A DNA stretch of 64,000 nucleotides. Origin: CAWEWH01 sp963812775. GTDB lineage: Bacteria; Pseudomonadota; Alphaproteobacteria; Rhizobiales; Beijerinckiaceae. Positions within the stretch are counted from its first letter, which is position 1. The number at the start of each line of letters is the position of its first letter. Positions 37,434-47,900 of the stretch are shown here, piece after piece. The notes beneath the pieces are model-generated. The model searched no databases. It was not told where the DNA came from and saw nothing but the letters and a program-made list of their open reading frames with translations. Location: assembly GCA_963812775.1 (NCBI GenBank), contig CAWEWH010000009.1, positions 372,001 through 436,000 of the forward strand, in the 5' to 3' direction. The position numbers and the translations under genes are program-made.

Positions 37434-37661
37434 ATGAGCCGCGCCCCGAACCCTGGACTCACCGCCTCCCTCGTCGAGCGCGTCGCGCGCGCCCTTTGCG
37501 CGCATTTCTCGGGCGACCCGGACGCCGAGTTCGCCGGCCGCCCCATGTGGCGGCAATTCGAGGAAGATGCCCGCGCCGTCTTGCCGGTGATCGTCGCCCT
37601 GGCCAACGACATTGCCGGGCGTTCGACCGACGGGCCGAAGGCGGGCCCATCGGGAAGCTGA
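37434..37661 (+). CDS. small hypothetical protein, 75 residues
   Basis: MSRAPNPGLTASLVERVARA with a helical, acidic middle FAGRPMWRQFEEDARAVLPV resembling short conserved proteobacterial proteins with a W-x2-F-x3-AR pattern. Longer frames on the opposite strand over the same bases look like shadows (Arg/Pro/Gly-rich). Convergent with fdsD, separated by only 22 bases. Confidence 0.5.
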   Translation: MSRAPNPGLTASLVERVARALCAHFSGDPDAEFAGRPMWRQFEEDARAVLPVIVALANDIAGRSTDGPKAGPSGS

Positions 37662-37683
37662 CGGGCCTCGAGACGCCGCGCCG

Positions 37684-37908
37684 TCACGCGCCAACCTCCG
37701 TCTGCTTGATCCGCGCGATGGCCTCGCGCACGGCCGGGTCGAGTCCGGCGCCGCCGCCGTCCAAATGCAGGATGATGGCCTTGCGCATGCGCGGATCCCA
37801 GAATTTCTTGATGTGATCGGCAGTCCCGGCTGCCGCCTGATCGGCGCCTTGGCTCACGAAAAACTTGCCGATCTGGTTGGCCATGTAGACGAGCTTCTCA
37901 GGCGACAC
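37684..37908 (-). CDS. fdsD: formate dehydrogenase delta subunit
   Basis: A 74-residue protein: SPEKLVYMANQIGKFFVSQG then HIKKFWDPRMRKAIILHLD, the conserved FdsD core. It starts at GTG 37906-37908, overlapping the fdhD 3' end by 11 bases. FdsD is needed for maturation of the soluble NAD-dependent formate dehydrogenase and is last in fdsGBA-fdhD-fdsD. Confidence 0.93.
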   Translation of the reverse strand: MSPEKLVYMANQIGKFFVSQGADQAAAGTADHIKKFWDPRMRKAIILHLDGGGAGLDPAVREAIARIKQTEVGA

Positions 37909-38716
37909 TTGAAGCCGTCTCCTGGACAATGCGGTCTCTATGCGTGAACACCTCGAAGCCGTCGCTGCGCGCGATGGCCACGAGCGTGATGCCGGCGCCT
38001 TCCGCGGTGCTGACCGCAAGACCCGTCGGCGCCGACACGCCGACCAGGAGCGGCATGGCGAGGACGGCGGCCTTCTGCACCAGCTCGACCGACACGCGGC
38101 TCGTCAACACCACGAAGCCGCCCCCGACCGGAACATGATCGCGCGCCAAGGCGCCGCCGAGCTTGTCGAGGGCGTTGTGACGCCCAACATCCTCACGCAG
38201 CGCCACAAGGCCCCTGCCCGGCTGCCAGAAGGCTGCCGCGTGCACCGCGCGGGTCTGCAGATTGAGCTCCTGGTGCGGCGCGATGGCCTCGACGGCGCGC
38301 ATGATGTCGGCGGCCGCAAAGACGCCGCCGCCGCGCACGGTGGGCGGCCGCCGGACGGCCTCGGCGAGACTTTCGATGCCGCACAGGCCGCAGCCGGTTG
38401 GACCGGCGAGATGGCGTCTGCGGTCGCTAAGCGCGGCCGCCCGCTCCTCGGAGAGCCACATCCTGAGCTCGATGCCCGCCTGCTCCTCGACGATCTCAAA
38501 GCGCCGGATCTCTTCCGCCGCCACCACGATGCCTTCCGTCAGGCTGAAGCCGAGGGCGAAATCGTCGAGGTCCTGGGGCGTCGCCATCATCACCGCGTAG
38601 GAGCCGCCGTTATAGGTGAAGGCGACGGCGGTCTCCTCGGGGATGATGCGCTCTCCTTCGCTCACGCTCTGGCGCCGCCACACCGAACGCGAGACCGGGC
38701 GGACGGGCAGCACCAT
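37898..38716 (-). CDS. fdhD: formate dehydrogenase sulfurtransferase FdhD
   Basis: A 272-residue protein that sulfurates the molybdenum-bis-MGD cofactor of formate dehydrogenases. The sulfur-carrying cysteine loop is GPTGCGLCGIES; other marks are EETAVAFTYNGGSYAVMMAT, LREDVGRHNALDK and VSAPTGLAV. It is 2 bases after the fdsA stop. It is the only fdhD in the window, so it probably serves both formate dehydrogenases. Confidence 0.95.
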   Translation of the reverse strand: MVLPVRPVSRSVWRRQSVSEGERIIPEETAVAFTYNGGSYAVMMATPQDLDDFALGFSLTEGIVVAAEEIRRFEIVEEQAGIELRMWLSEERAAALSDRRRHLAGPTGCGLCGIESLAEAVRRPPTVRGGGVFAAADIMRAVEAIAPHQELNLQTRAVHAAAFWQPGRGLVALREDVGRHNALDKLGGALARDHVPVGGGFVVLTSRVSVELVQKAAVLAMPLLVGVSAPTGLAVSTAEGAGITLVAIARSDGFEVFTHRDRIVQETASSVA

Positions 38717-38718
38717 GG

Positions 38719-41565
38719 CTACTCCGCAGCCTCTATTGTGGCGACTATGCGACTATTCTGGCGGGCAAGCTCCTCGTAATGGTCCTGCCATTCGGTCGGG
38801 CCATTGGATGGCGACACCTGGACGGCGGTGACCTTGTATTCGGGGCAGTTGGTCGCCCAGTCGGAATATTCGGTCGTCACCACATTGGTCTGCGTGCTCG
38901 GGTGGTGGAAGGTCGTATAGACGACACCCGGCGCCACCCGTTCGGTGATTGTCGCCCGCAGGGTCGTTTCGCCGACGCGGCTTTGAAGCTTCACCAGGTC
39001 GCCGTCGCGGACACCACGCTGCTCGGCGTCGTGCGGGTGGATCTCGAGCAGGTCCTCCTCGTGCCATGCGGTATTGGCGGTGCGGCGCGTCTGGGCCCCG
39101 ACATTGTATTGCGTGAGCGCGCGGCCGGTGGTCAGCAGCAGCGGGAAACGCGGCCCCGCCTTTTCGTCGGTGGCGACATATTCCGTGATGACGAACTTGC
39201 CCCTGCCGCGCACGAAGCCGCCGATATGCATGACCGGGGTGCCCTCCGGCGCCTTCTCGTTGCAAGGCCACTGCACCGAGCCGAGCTCGTCCAGCTTCTG
39301 AAACGACACGCCCGCGAAGGTCGGCGTCAGCCGCGCGATCTCGTCCATGATCTCGGAGGGATGCGCGTAGGTCATGTCGAAGCCCATGGCCTGGGCGATC
39401 GCCATGGTGATCTCCCAATCGGCAAGGCCGTTGCGCGGCGCCATCACCTTGCGCACCGGCTGGATGCGCCGCTCGGCGTTGGTGAAGGTGCCGTCCTTCT
39501 CCAGGAATGTGGAGCCCGGCAGGAAGACGTGCGCGTAGTTGGCCGTCTCGTTGAGGAAGAGGTCATGCACCACGACGCATTCCATCGCCGCAAGACCGGC
39601 GGCAACGTGCTTGGTGTTCGGGTCGGACTGGAGGATGTCCTCACCCTGGATGTAGATGCCCTTGAAGCTGCCGTCGACGGCGGCGTCGAGCATGTTGGGG
39701 ATGCGCAGGCCCGGCTCGTTGTCGAGCGGCGTGCCCCACAGCGCCTCGAACATGGCGCGCGTCGCGTCCTCCGAAATGTGGCGGTAGCCGGACAATTCGT
39801 GCGGGAAGGAGCCCATGTCGCACGAGCCCTGCACGTTGTTCTGGCCGCGCAGCGGGTTCACGCCAACGCCGGGCCGGCCGATATTGCCGGTCGCCATGGC
39901 GAGATTGGCGATGGCCATGACGGCGGTCGAGCCCTGGCTGTGCTCGGTGACGCCGAGCCCATAGTAGAAGGCGGCGTTGCCGCCGGTCGCGTAGAGACGC
40001 GCCGCGCCCCTTATCGTCTCGGCTGGGACGCCGGAGACTTTTGCCACCTCTTCCGGGCTGTTGCGCGGCTCAGCCACGAAGGCCGCCCAGTCCTCGAACT
40101 CCGACCAGTCGCAGCGCTCGCGCACGAAGGCCTCGTTCACCAGGCCCTCGGTGACGATCACGTGCGCCATCGACGTGAGCACGGCCACGTTGGTGCCGGG
40201 CAGCAGCGGCAGATGGTAGGCGGCCTCCACGTGCGGCATGCGCACGAGGTCGATGCGGCGCGGATCGATGACGATGAGCTTGGCGCCCTGGCGCAGCCGC
40301 TTCTTCAGCCGCGATGCGAAGACCGGGTGGCCGTCGGTCGGGTTGGCGCCGAGCACCACCACCACGTCGCTGTGCTCGACGGAGTCGAAGTCCTGCGTGC
40401 CCGCCGAGGTGCCGAAGGTGGTCTTGAGGCCGTAACCCGTCGGCGCGTGGCAGACGCGCGCGCAAGTGTCGACATTGTTGTTGCCGAAGCCGGCGCGCAC
40501 CAGCTTTTGCACCAGGAACGTCTCCTCATTGGTGCAGCGCGACGATGTGATGCCGCCGATGGCCCGCCGGCCATACTGCGCCTGCAGGCGCTTGAACTCG
40601 TCCGCCGTATGCGCGATGGCCTCGTCCCAGGTGACCTCCCGCCATGGGTCGGTGATCTTGGCGCGGATCATCGGCTTGAGGATGCGGTCCTTGTGGGTCG
40701 CATAACCCCACGCGAAACGTCCCTTGACGCAGGAATGGCCGCGATTGGCCTTGCCGTCCTTGTGAGGAACCATGCGCACGACCTCGTCGCCGCGCATCTC
40801 GGCCTTGAACGAGCAGCCGACTCCGCAATAGGCGCAGGTGGTCACCACCGCGTGCTCGGGCGCGCCGATGTCGATGATCGACTTCTCGTTGAGCGTGGCG
40901 GTTGGGCAGGCCTGCACGCAGGCGCCGCACGACACGCATTCGGAATCGAAGAACGCCTCCTGCATGCCCGGCGACACGACGGAGCCGAAGCCACGCCCGG
41001 CGATGGTCAGCGCGAAGGTGCCCTGCACTTCCTCGCAAGCCCGCACGCAGCGCGAGCAGACGATGCATTTCGACGGGTCGTAGGTGAAATACGGGTTCGA
41101 CTCGTCGACGCCGGGATCGGGATGCTTTTCGCCGGCATAGCCGTAGCGCACGTCGCGTAGCCCAACCGCCCCGGCCATGTCCTGCAATTCGCAATCGCCG
41201 TTGGCCGAGCAGGTCAGGCAATCGAGGGGATGGTCGGAGATATAGAGCTCCATGACCCCCTTGCGCAGACGCTTCAGCCGCTCGGTCTGCGTGCGCACCA
41301 CCATGCCGGGCGCGACGGTGGTCGTGCAGGACGAAGGGGTACCGGCGCGGCCTTCGATTTCCACGAGGCAGAGGCGGCACGAGCCGAAGGCCTCGACCAT
41401 GTCGGTCGCGCACAGCTTCGGAATCTTGGTCCCCATTTCCATGGCGGCGCGCATGATCGAAGTGCCGTCGGGCACCGTCACCGCCTGGCCGTCGATGCTC
41501 AGCGTCACGAGCCTCTCGGCCATTGAGCGCGGCGTGCCATAGTCGATCTCATGGACCAGCGACAT
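38719..41565 (-). CDS. fdsA: NAD-dependent formate dehydrogenase alpha subunit (Cys type)
   Basis: A 948-residue cytoplasmic Mo-bis-MGD subunit. N-terminal [2Fe-2S] domain (GSCRLCLVEIEG ... SSCTTTV), His-Cys cluster region (DHPLDCLTCSANGDCELQD), two [4Fe-4S] motifs (CIVCSRCVRACEE and CVSCGACVQACP), then the catalytic domain with CAYCGVGCSF. The metal ligand is C372 in DTCARVCHAPTGYG, a cysteine where the respiratory enzyme of this window has Sec, so this enzyme needs no selenium. It oxidises formate to CO2, delivering electrons to FdsB and NAD+. Confidence 0.96.
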   Translation of the reverse strand: MSLVHEIDYGTPRSMAERLVTLSIDGQAVTVPDGTSIMRAAMEMGTKIPKLCATDMVEAFGSCRLCLVEIEGRAGTPSSCTTTVAPGMVVRTQTERLKRLRKGVMELYISDHPLDCLTCSANGDCELQDMAGAVGLRDVRYGYAGEKHPDPGVDESNPYFTYDPSKCIVCSRCVRACEEVQGTFALTIAGRGFGSVVSPGMQEAFFDSECVSCGACVQACPTATLNEKSIIDIGAPEHAVVTTCAYCGVGCSFKAEMRGDEVVRMVPHKDGKANRGHSCVKGRFAWGYATHKDRILKPMIRAKITDPWREVTWDEAIAHTADEFKRLQAQYGRRAIGGITSSRCTNEETFLVQKLVRAGFGNNNVDTCARVCHAPTGYGLKTTFGTSAGTQDFDSVEHSDVVVVLGANPTDGHPVFASRLKKRLRQGAKLIVIDPRRIDLVRMPHVEAAYHLPLLPGTNVAVLTSMAHVIVTEGLVNEAFVRERCDWSEFEDWAAFVAEPRNSPEEVAKVSGVPAETIRGAARLYATGGNAAFYYGLGVTEHSQGSTAVMAIANLAMATGNIGRPGVGVNPLRGQNNVQGSCDMGSFPHELSGYRHISEDATRAMFEALWGTPLDNEPGLRIPNMLDAAVDGSFKGIYIQGEDILQSDPNTKHVAAGLAAMECVVVHDLFLNETANYAHVFLPGSTFLEKDGTFTNAERRIQPVRKVMAPRNGLADWEITMAIAQAMGFDMTYAHPSEIMDEIARLTPTFAGVSFQKLDELGSVQWPCNEKAPEGTPVMHIGGFVRGRGKFVITEYVATDEKAGPRFPLLLTTGRALTQYNVGAQTRRTANTAWHEEDLLEIHPHDAEQRGVRDGDLVKLQSRVGETTLRATITERVAPGVVYTTFHHPSTQTNVVTTEYSDWATNCPEYKVTAVQVSPSNGPTEWQDHYEELARQNSRIVATIEAAE

Positions 41566-41577
41566 CGTTGGCGTCCT

Positions 41578-43137
41578 CTACTCGGCGGCCGCTAGGCGTG
41601 GCGGCGCGGCGCCGAAATCCTCGGGAAAATGCGTGAGCGCGCTCATCACCGGGAACGGCGTGAAGCCGCCGAGGGCGCAGAGCGAGCCGAACTTCATGGT
41701 GTGGCACAGGTCTTCAAGAACCGCGAGATTGGCGGCACGGTCCCGATCCTCGACGATACGGTCGATCACCTCGACGCCCCGCGTCGAGCCGATGCGGCAG
41801 GGCGTGCACTTGCCGCACGACTCGATGGCGCAGAACTCCATGGCGAACCGCGCCTGCCTGGCCATGTCGACGCTGTCGTCGAACACCACGACGCCGCCAT
41901 GACCGATAAGCCCGTCACGCGCCGCGAAGGCCTCGTAGTCGAACGGCGTGTCGAACAGTGCCCGCGGAAAATAGGCGCCGAGCGGGCCGCCGACCTGCAC
42001 GGCGCGCACCGGCCGGCCCGTCAAGGTGCCGCCGCCGATGTCGTCGACAAGCTCGCCGAGCGTCAGCCCGAAGGCGGTCTCGTAGAGGCCGCCGTGCTTG
42101 ACGTTGCCGGCAAGCTGGATCGGCATGGTGCCGCGCGATCTTCCCACACCGAAGTCGCGATAGAACGCCGCGCCCCTGTCGAGGATGACGGGCACCGACG
42201 CAAAGGAGAGCACGTTGTTGATCACCGTCGGGCGGCCGAACAGGCCCTTGTGGGCAGGCAGCGGCGGCCTGGCACGGACGATGCCGCGCTTGCCCTCGAG
42301 ACTTTCCAAGAGCGATGTCTCCTCGCCGCACACATAGGCGCCGGCGCCGACCCGCACCTCCATGTCGAAAGCCTGCCCCGAGCCGGCGACGTTCGCGCCG
42401 AGCAGCCCCGCCCCGCGCGCGGTCGCGATCGCCGCCTCCATGGCGGCGACGGCGTGCGGATATTCGGAGCGGATATAGACATAGCCTTGGCTGGCGCCGA
42501 CCGCGATGCCGGCGATGGTCATGCCCTCGATCAGCACGAAGGGATCGCCCTCCATGATCATGCGATCCGCGAAGGTGCCGCTGTCGCCTTCGTCGGCGTT
42601 GCAGACGATGTATTTCTGTGGCGCCTTGGTCTCGGCGACGGTGCGCCACTTGATGCCGGTGGGAAAGCCGGCGCCGCCGCGGCCGCGCAGTCCCGATTCC
42701 ACCACCGCCGCCACGACGCCGGCGGGGCCAAGCGCAAGCGCGCGCTCGAGGCCGCGATAGCCGTCATGGGCGCGATAATCGTCGAGGCAGCGTGGATCGA
42801 CGACGCCGCAGCGCGCAAAGGTGAGCCGCGTCTGCCGCTTCAGCCACGGGATCTCGTCCGTGAGGCCGAGCCGCAGCGGATGCTCCCCGGCCTCGATCAG
42901 CCGGGCGTCGAGCAGGCCGCCGATGTCGCTGGCGCTGACCGGCCCGTAGGCGACGCGGCCCTGCGCGGTCGCGACCTCGATCATCGGCTCGAGCCAATAG
43001 AGGCCGCGCGAGCCGTTGCGCACGATCTCGATGTCGATGCCGCGCGCCTTGGCGTCTTGGCGCAGCGCCACGACGACCTCGTCGGCTCCCACCGCAAGCG
43101 CGCCGGCATCGCACGGAACGTAGACCCGGACGCTCAT
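41578..43137 (-). CDS. fdsB: NAD-dependent formate dehydrogenase beta subunit
   Basis: A 519-residue FMN/[4Fe-4S] diaphorase subunit related to NuoF, with an N-terminal NuoE-like thioredoxin segment. FMN/NAD loop: LRGRGGAGFPTGIKW and YIVCNADEGDSGTFADR; also AGAYVCGEETSLLESLEGKR; the cluster motif is ESCGKCTPCRIGS. Start ATG 43135-43137 overlaps the fdsG stop (ATGA). Confidence 0.96.
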   Translation of the reverse strand: MSVRVYVPCDAGALAVGADEVVVALRQDAKARGIDIEIVRNGSRGLYWLEPMIEVATAQGRVAYGPVSASDIGGLLDARLIEAGEHPLRLGLTDEIPWLKRQTRLTFARCGVVDPRCLDDYRAHDGYRGLERALALGPAGVVAAVVESGLRGRGGAGFPTGIKWRTVAETKAPQKYIVCNADEGDSGTFADRMIMEGDPFVLIEGMTIAGIAVGASQGYVYIRSEYPHAVAAMEAAIATARGAGLLGANVAGSGQAFDMEVRVGAGAYVCGEETSLLESLEGKRGIVRARPPLPAHKGLFGRPTVINNVLSFASVPVILDRGAAFYRDFGVGRSRGTMPIQLAGNVKHGGLYETAFGLTLGELVDDIGGGTLTGRPVRAVQVGGPLGAYFPRALFDTPFDYEAFAARDGLIGHGGVVVFDDSVDMARQARFAMEFCAIESCGKCTPCRIGSTRGVEVIDRIVEDRDRAANLAVLEDLCHTMKFGSLCALGGFTPFPVMSALTHFPEDFGAAPPRLAAAE

Positions 43138-43607
43138 CGCCGCGCCTCCGCCACGAGCGCGTCGAGCCGCGTCTCGTCGAGCCGCCCGACGACGCGGCCG
43201 TCGAGCATCGCCGACGGCGCCGTGGCGCAAAGCCCAAGGCAATAGACCGGCTCGAACGTCACACCCTTGTCGGCGGTGGTGTGGCCGATCGGTATGCCGA
43301 GCCTTTGCTCGGCGCGCGCAATCAGCGCATCGCAGCCGGCGGCCTGGCAGGCTTCGGCCCGGCACATTTTCAGGACGCTGCGCCCGGGCGGCTCCTCGCG
43401 CAGGTCGTGATAGAACGTGAAGACGCCGTGCACCTCGGCGCGCGTCAGGTTCAGCGCCTCCGCCACCATCGGCACGGCGGGCTTAGGCACGTATCCGAAT
43501 GTCTCCTGCAGGGCTTGCAGAACCTGGAGCGTCGCCCCTTCGCGGCGCTGGTGCGCGGCGATGATCGCCTTGGCGGCGTCAGGGTTCCATTGCTCGTAAG
43601 ACGCCAT
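43134..43607 (-). CDS. fdsG: NAD-dependent formate dehydrogenase gamma subunit
   Basis: A 157-residue NuoE-like [2Fe-2S] subunit. Cluster ligands: CRAEACQAAGC in the first pair and YCLGLCATAPSAML in the second; the FGYVPKPAVPMVAEAL and GVFTFYHDLREEP stretches are typical. First gene of the operon; the 200-bp gap upstream should hold the promoter, but I cannot define its elements. Confidence 0.95.
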   Translation of the reverse strand: MASYEQWNPDAAKAIIAAHQRREGATLQVLQALQETFGYVPKPAVPMVAEALNLTRAEVHGVFTFYHDLREEPPGRSVLKMCRAEACQAAGCDALIARAEQRLGIPIGHTTADKGVTFEPVYCLGLCATAPSAMLDGRVVGRLDETRLDALVAEARR

Positions 43608-43808
43608 ATTGGCCGCAAGCCGATCGTGTCTGGAGAGGCGGAAGGCAATGATTCTATAGTGGATTCAGCCGTCGATAAAGCCGTTCCGGGGTCGCGGGCG
43701 CGTCAGCAGCGACGCAGGGACCCGGCTGCCCCGGGGGCATGGCCTGGCCTCTAGGTCGACGGACCGGGCTTTGGCCATCAAGATCAGGCGAATTTTGGAA
43801 TCGCGACA

Positions 43809-44753
43809 CTAGGCAGTCGCCTTCGCGGGCGGGGCATACTTGCCCGTGAGCTGGGGCGTAAGGCCTTCGAGGCCTTTCTGCTTGCGCTCGAGGCGCGTTT
43901 CCCGCGACCAGGTTCGCTTGAGCGCATCGCGCACATTGACCTTCAACCTGCCGAGGCCCTCCGTTTCCAGCTCCACAACGTCGTCGTCCTGGAAGGCGCT
44001 GAGGCCGCGATGGTTGGTGCCCGTCGCGAGAATGTCTCCGGGCTCGAGGGCATGGACCGCGCTGACAAACTCGATGCATCGCGGAATCTTGTGCGCCATG
44101 TCGCTGGTGCTGAAATTCTGCTTGAGGACGCCATTCACCCACAACCTGACACGCAGCTTTTGGGCGTCGGCGATCTCGTCAGCCGTGACCAAATAGGGAC
44201 CGATCGGGGCAAACGTGTCCCGCGATTTCATCTGGTAAAAGACGTTGCCGGCCGGTGGCAGCCCGCGCGCCGACCCATCGATAAAATTGACGTAGCCGAA
44301 AACGTGGGACATCGCGTCCGCGGCGGCCACGTTGCGCGTCTTCTTTCCGATCACGACGGCGACTTCCGCCTCGCCTTCGAAGACGCTGGCCGGCGCATCC
44401 GGCAGTTCCATCGTCTCACCCGGCCCGATGATCGCAGCAGGCGACTTGAGGAAGGCGTTGATGGGGGCGGGTTCGCGCAGCGTGCCATCCTCCATGTAGT
44501 TGACGGCCATGCAGGTGATGTTGACGGGCCTGGGCAGCGGCGGGCGAATCCGAACCGAATCGACAGCAATCCCCTTGCCGCTTTTTGCGGCCTTCTCCAA
44601 ATCCCCACGACATTCGTCGAAGCTCGCAATGACGCCGTTGATCAAGTCATGCGGCCCCGAATGCGGGATACCCTCGACCGCCGCCGTCACGTCAAAAACC
44701 ATGCCGCCCTCGAGAACCCCGAGCCTGAAATCGTCGAAGAACAGGATTTTCAT
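43809..44753 (-). CDS. fumarylacetoacetate hydrolase-family protein
   Basis: A 314-residue FAH-fold enzyme, starting at ATG 44751-44753 behind AAGGAGAG. The metal site is EGEAEVAVVIGK (acidic ligands) with later HVFGYVNFIDGSARG and GDILATGTNHRGL, the usual FAH order. Family members cleave C-C bonds or decarboxylate 2-oxo acids and often act in aromatic or sugar-acid breakdown. No pathway neighbours identify its substrate. It is divergent from the cyclase-ATPase gene. Confidence 0.83.
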   Translation of the reverse strand: MKILFFDDFRLGVLEGGMVFDVTAAVEGIPHSGPHDLINGVIASFDECRGDLEKAAKSGKGIAVDSVRIRPPLPRPVNITCMAVNYMEDGTLREPAPINAFLKSPAAIIGPGETMELPDAPASVFEGEAEVAVVIGKKTRNVAAADAMSHVFGYVNFIDGSARGLPPAGNVFYQMKSRDTFAPIGPYLVTADEIADAQKLRVRLWVNGVLKQNFSTSDMAHKIPRCIEFVSAVHALEPGDILATGTNHRGLSAFQDDDVVELETEGLGRLKVNVRDALKRTWSRETRLERKQKGLEGLTPQLTGKYAPPAKATA

Positions 44754-44923
44754 GGCCACTCTCCTTGAAGGCTTACGGGTCCTCGGTCGTGCGGTGGACT
44801 ACTCTTGAACGCCGCCACGCAAGCCTGCAAGCCGGCCGGCGCTCGGTCCCGCGGGCTGCTCTGTCATTGCTTTGAGGTCAAAAACGGCTTTGAATAGCGG
44901 CAGTTGGGTCGGGGGGCCGGTCA

Positions 44924-47900
44924 ATGGCCGCCGAAAATCTAGCCGGTTTGCTCGCCGCCTATGTTCCGTACTGGGTGAGTGATTTTGTTCGCGCTGAGCG
45001 CGGCGGACAGGACGCCGCCGTCGCCGACCCGCGGCCATCGGCTGTGCTGCTGATCGACCTCGCCGGATTCACCCTCCTGACGGATAGCTTCGCGCGCCGG
45101 GGGCCGCAGGGGGCCGAGCAGCTCTCGTATCTGCTGAATGACTGTTTTGCCGTCTTGACGGACACCATTCGCGCGCATGGCGGCGATATCGTTGCCTTCG
45201 CGGGAGATGGCATCATTGCGGTCTGGCCGCTCGCGGACCTGGGGGAGGCGGCGCAGCGCGCCGCGCAATGTGGCCTGGCGCTGAGAGGCGCGTTGCACGC
45301 CTGGGGAGAAGCAAGCGGGCGTCACGACATCGACCACCGAACGGCAATCGAAGTTGGAGAGCTTCAGTACTGCAGGACGGGGGGACTCGACGGGCGCTGG
45401 GAGTATCTTGTCGCCGGCGAGTCCATTGCGGCGATCGGCAAGGCTTACAGGCTGGCTGCGGTCGGCGACGTGGTGTTGTGCGAGACTGCCTACAGCCTCC
45501 TGCGCCAGTCCTGTTCAGGCGAAACGGCATCCTATGGCTTCTGCTTGCGTGGCATCGCCTCACCCATCGCGATAACCCCGCGCCATCGAGGCGATCCTGA
45601 CCTCGATGCCTTGAAGGCCCTGGTCCCGAAGATCGTTCACAGCCGCATCGAGCTTGGCGGCTCTGTCTGGCTCGGCGAGTTTCGCACCGTCACCATTGTG
45701 AAGGTCGCGCTGCTCGAGTTGAATTTCGATCGGCAGTTTCTCCCGCGCGTGCACCAATGCGTTCGTGAGGCGCAAGCTGTTTCGCAGCGCCTGGAGGGAG
45801 GCCTCGATCAGGTCGTGATGGACGACAAGGGGCTGAGCATGACGCTCGTGTTCGGCCTGCCGCCCTTCGGGCATGAAGAGGACCCGCTGCGGGCCGTCCA
45901 GGCAGCCCTCGAGATCAAGCGGCGGCTCATCGGGCTTGGCGTTCGCACCTCGATCGGCCTGGCGACGGGTCGGGTGTTCTGCGGTGACTACGGCGGCCAG
46001 TCGCGCCGTTCCTACGGTGTCCTCGGCCCTGCCATGAATCTGGCGGCACAGATCATGGACGCGATCGACGGCGATATCGCGTGCGATGCGGTCACGGCGC
46101 AAGCCGTAAGCCAGCGGATGTCGTTCACCGTCCTGCCAGCCTTGCGGCTCAAGGGTGCTGCCACACCGACACTTGCGTTCCGTCCGATCGCCATGACCGA
46201 GATGGGGCACCGCCACGCGACCGATTTCATGGTCGGCCGCGAAGCTGAGCGCGCCTCCTTGCGCGCCTGTCTCGATGAATTGGCTCAGGGACGCGGCAAG
46301 TTCGTGCAGGTGCTCGGTGAAGCCGGCATTGGCAAGTCGCGGCTTCTCTCGGAGTTCGTGGCAATGGCTGAGGCGGCGGGTCAGCCGGTGCTGCAAAGCT
46401 TTGCAACGGCCATCGACAGATCAACGCCGTACTTCGTGTGGCGGGGCATCCTTCGGCAAGCGCTCGCCATCGAAGGCGAAGCCGATACTGCCGCAAACCG
46501 GGCCAGGATTTCGAACCTGCTTGCCGACAACCCCACTCACGCGAGCTGGCTGCCCTTGCTGGAGGCCGTGGTTCCGGTTGGGTTCGCGGAAACGCAATTG
46601 ACGGAGCAGATCGCCGGCTCGGCGCGCGCCGGCGGCATCGAGGAGCTGGTCATCGCGCTTCTGTCCAAATGCACGAGCCGCGCGCTGGTCATCGTGTTCG
46701 AGGACCGCCACTGGTTCGACGGCTCTTCCTTGAGCCTGCTCCGCGCCGTCGTGCGCCGCCTGCCCCACTTCCTGGTGGCGGTGAGCGGACGGCCGGACGC
46801 CCGCAACGACGGCATCGAGCCGGAGCAACACGAGCTCAAGCCTGACCTCGAAATCGAGCTCAAGGGCTTGGCTCGGGACGCCGCCACCGAGATCATCAGG
46901 CGGCGACTGAATGCCATCGATGTGCCGGCGTCGCTCGTCGACTTCGTCTACCGCCGCAGCGATGGCAACCCCTTCTATTGCGAAGAACTGGTGATGGCGC
47001 TGCGCGATACCGGCAGCATCGAAGTGGCGCAGGGAGTATGCCGCTTCGATCAAGCGCGGGCTTCGAGCTCGAGCATCGCGCAGTCGGCCGAACTCGAACG
47101 GGCCATTGTCAGCCGCATCGACGTTCTGCCGGAAGACGACCAGGTCGTCCTCAAGGTGGCGAGCACGATCGGCGACGTGTTCTCGGTCAGCATGGTGGCG
47201 CAAGCCTTTGGCGATCTTGTCCGTCCCGATGGCGTTCAAGCGGCTGTCGACCGCTTGGTGAAGCACGATTTCCTCTTCCCGCCCCACGGGCCCTCCGGCG
47301 CCTACGCGTTCCGCCACACCATCAGCCGCGAGGTCACCTACAACCTGTTGTCATTCGCCCAGCGCCGCACGCTGCACCGCCAAATCGCGACTTTCCTCGA
47401 ACGCGATCACGCCGATCGCCTGGAGCCGATTCACGCGCTGCTGGCGCGTCACTGGGAGGCCAGCGACGAGCCGGCGCGAGCCGTCGACTATCTCGAGCTG
47501 GCGGCCCGGCAAGCGCTGTTGAACTACGCCAACCGCGCCACCATCGACCACCTGCTCGACGCGGCGGCCATCGTCGAGCGGACGGGCGTCGTCATCGCTG
47601 ACGATCGACGCGCCGGTTGGGAGATCATGTGCGGCGATGCCTATCACGAGCTCTTCGATCATGAGAGCTCGGAACGACACTACGCACGCGCCCTCGCGCT
47701 GCTTGGCCGCGAGTTGCCCGCGACGACGGCCAAGCGCGCCCTCGCGTTGACTGTTAACGGGCTGGTGCAACTGAAATCGCGGCTCTGGCGTCCGAGCCGC
47801 GAGGCATCGGATCCTGCACAGCGCAAGGCGCTCCAGCAGGCCGCCCACATCTACGAACACCTGGCCGAGCAATACTTCTTCAAGAACGACTCCCTTGCCG

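Noticed and set aside
37386..37694. Minus-strand frames opposite the 75-residue hypothetical gene
   Set aside because: Arg/Pro/Gly-rich in both minus frames, while the plus-strand product has a plausible helical protein composition.
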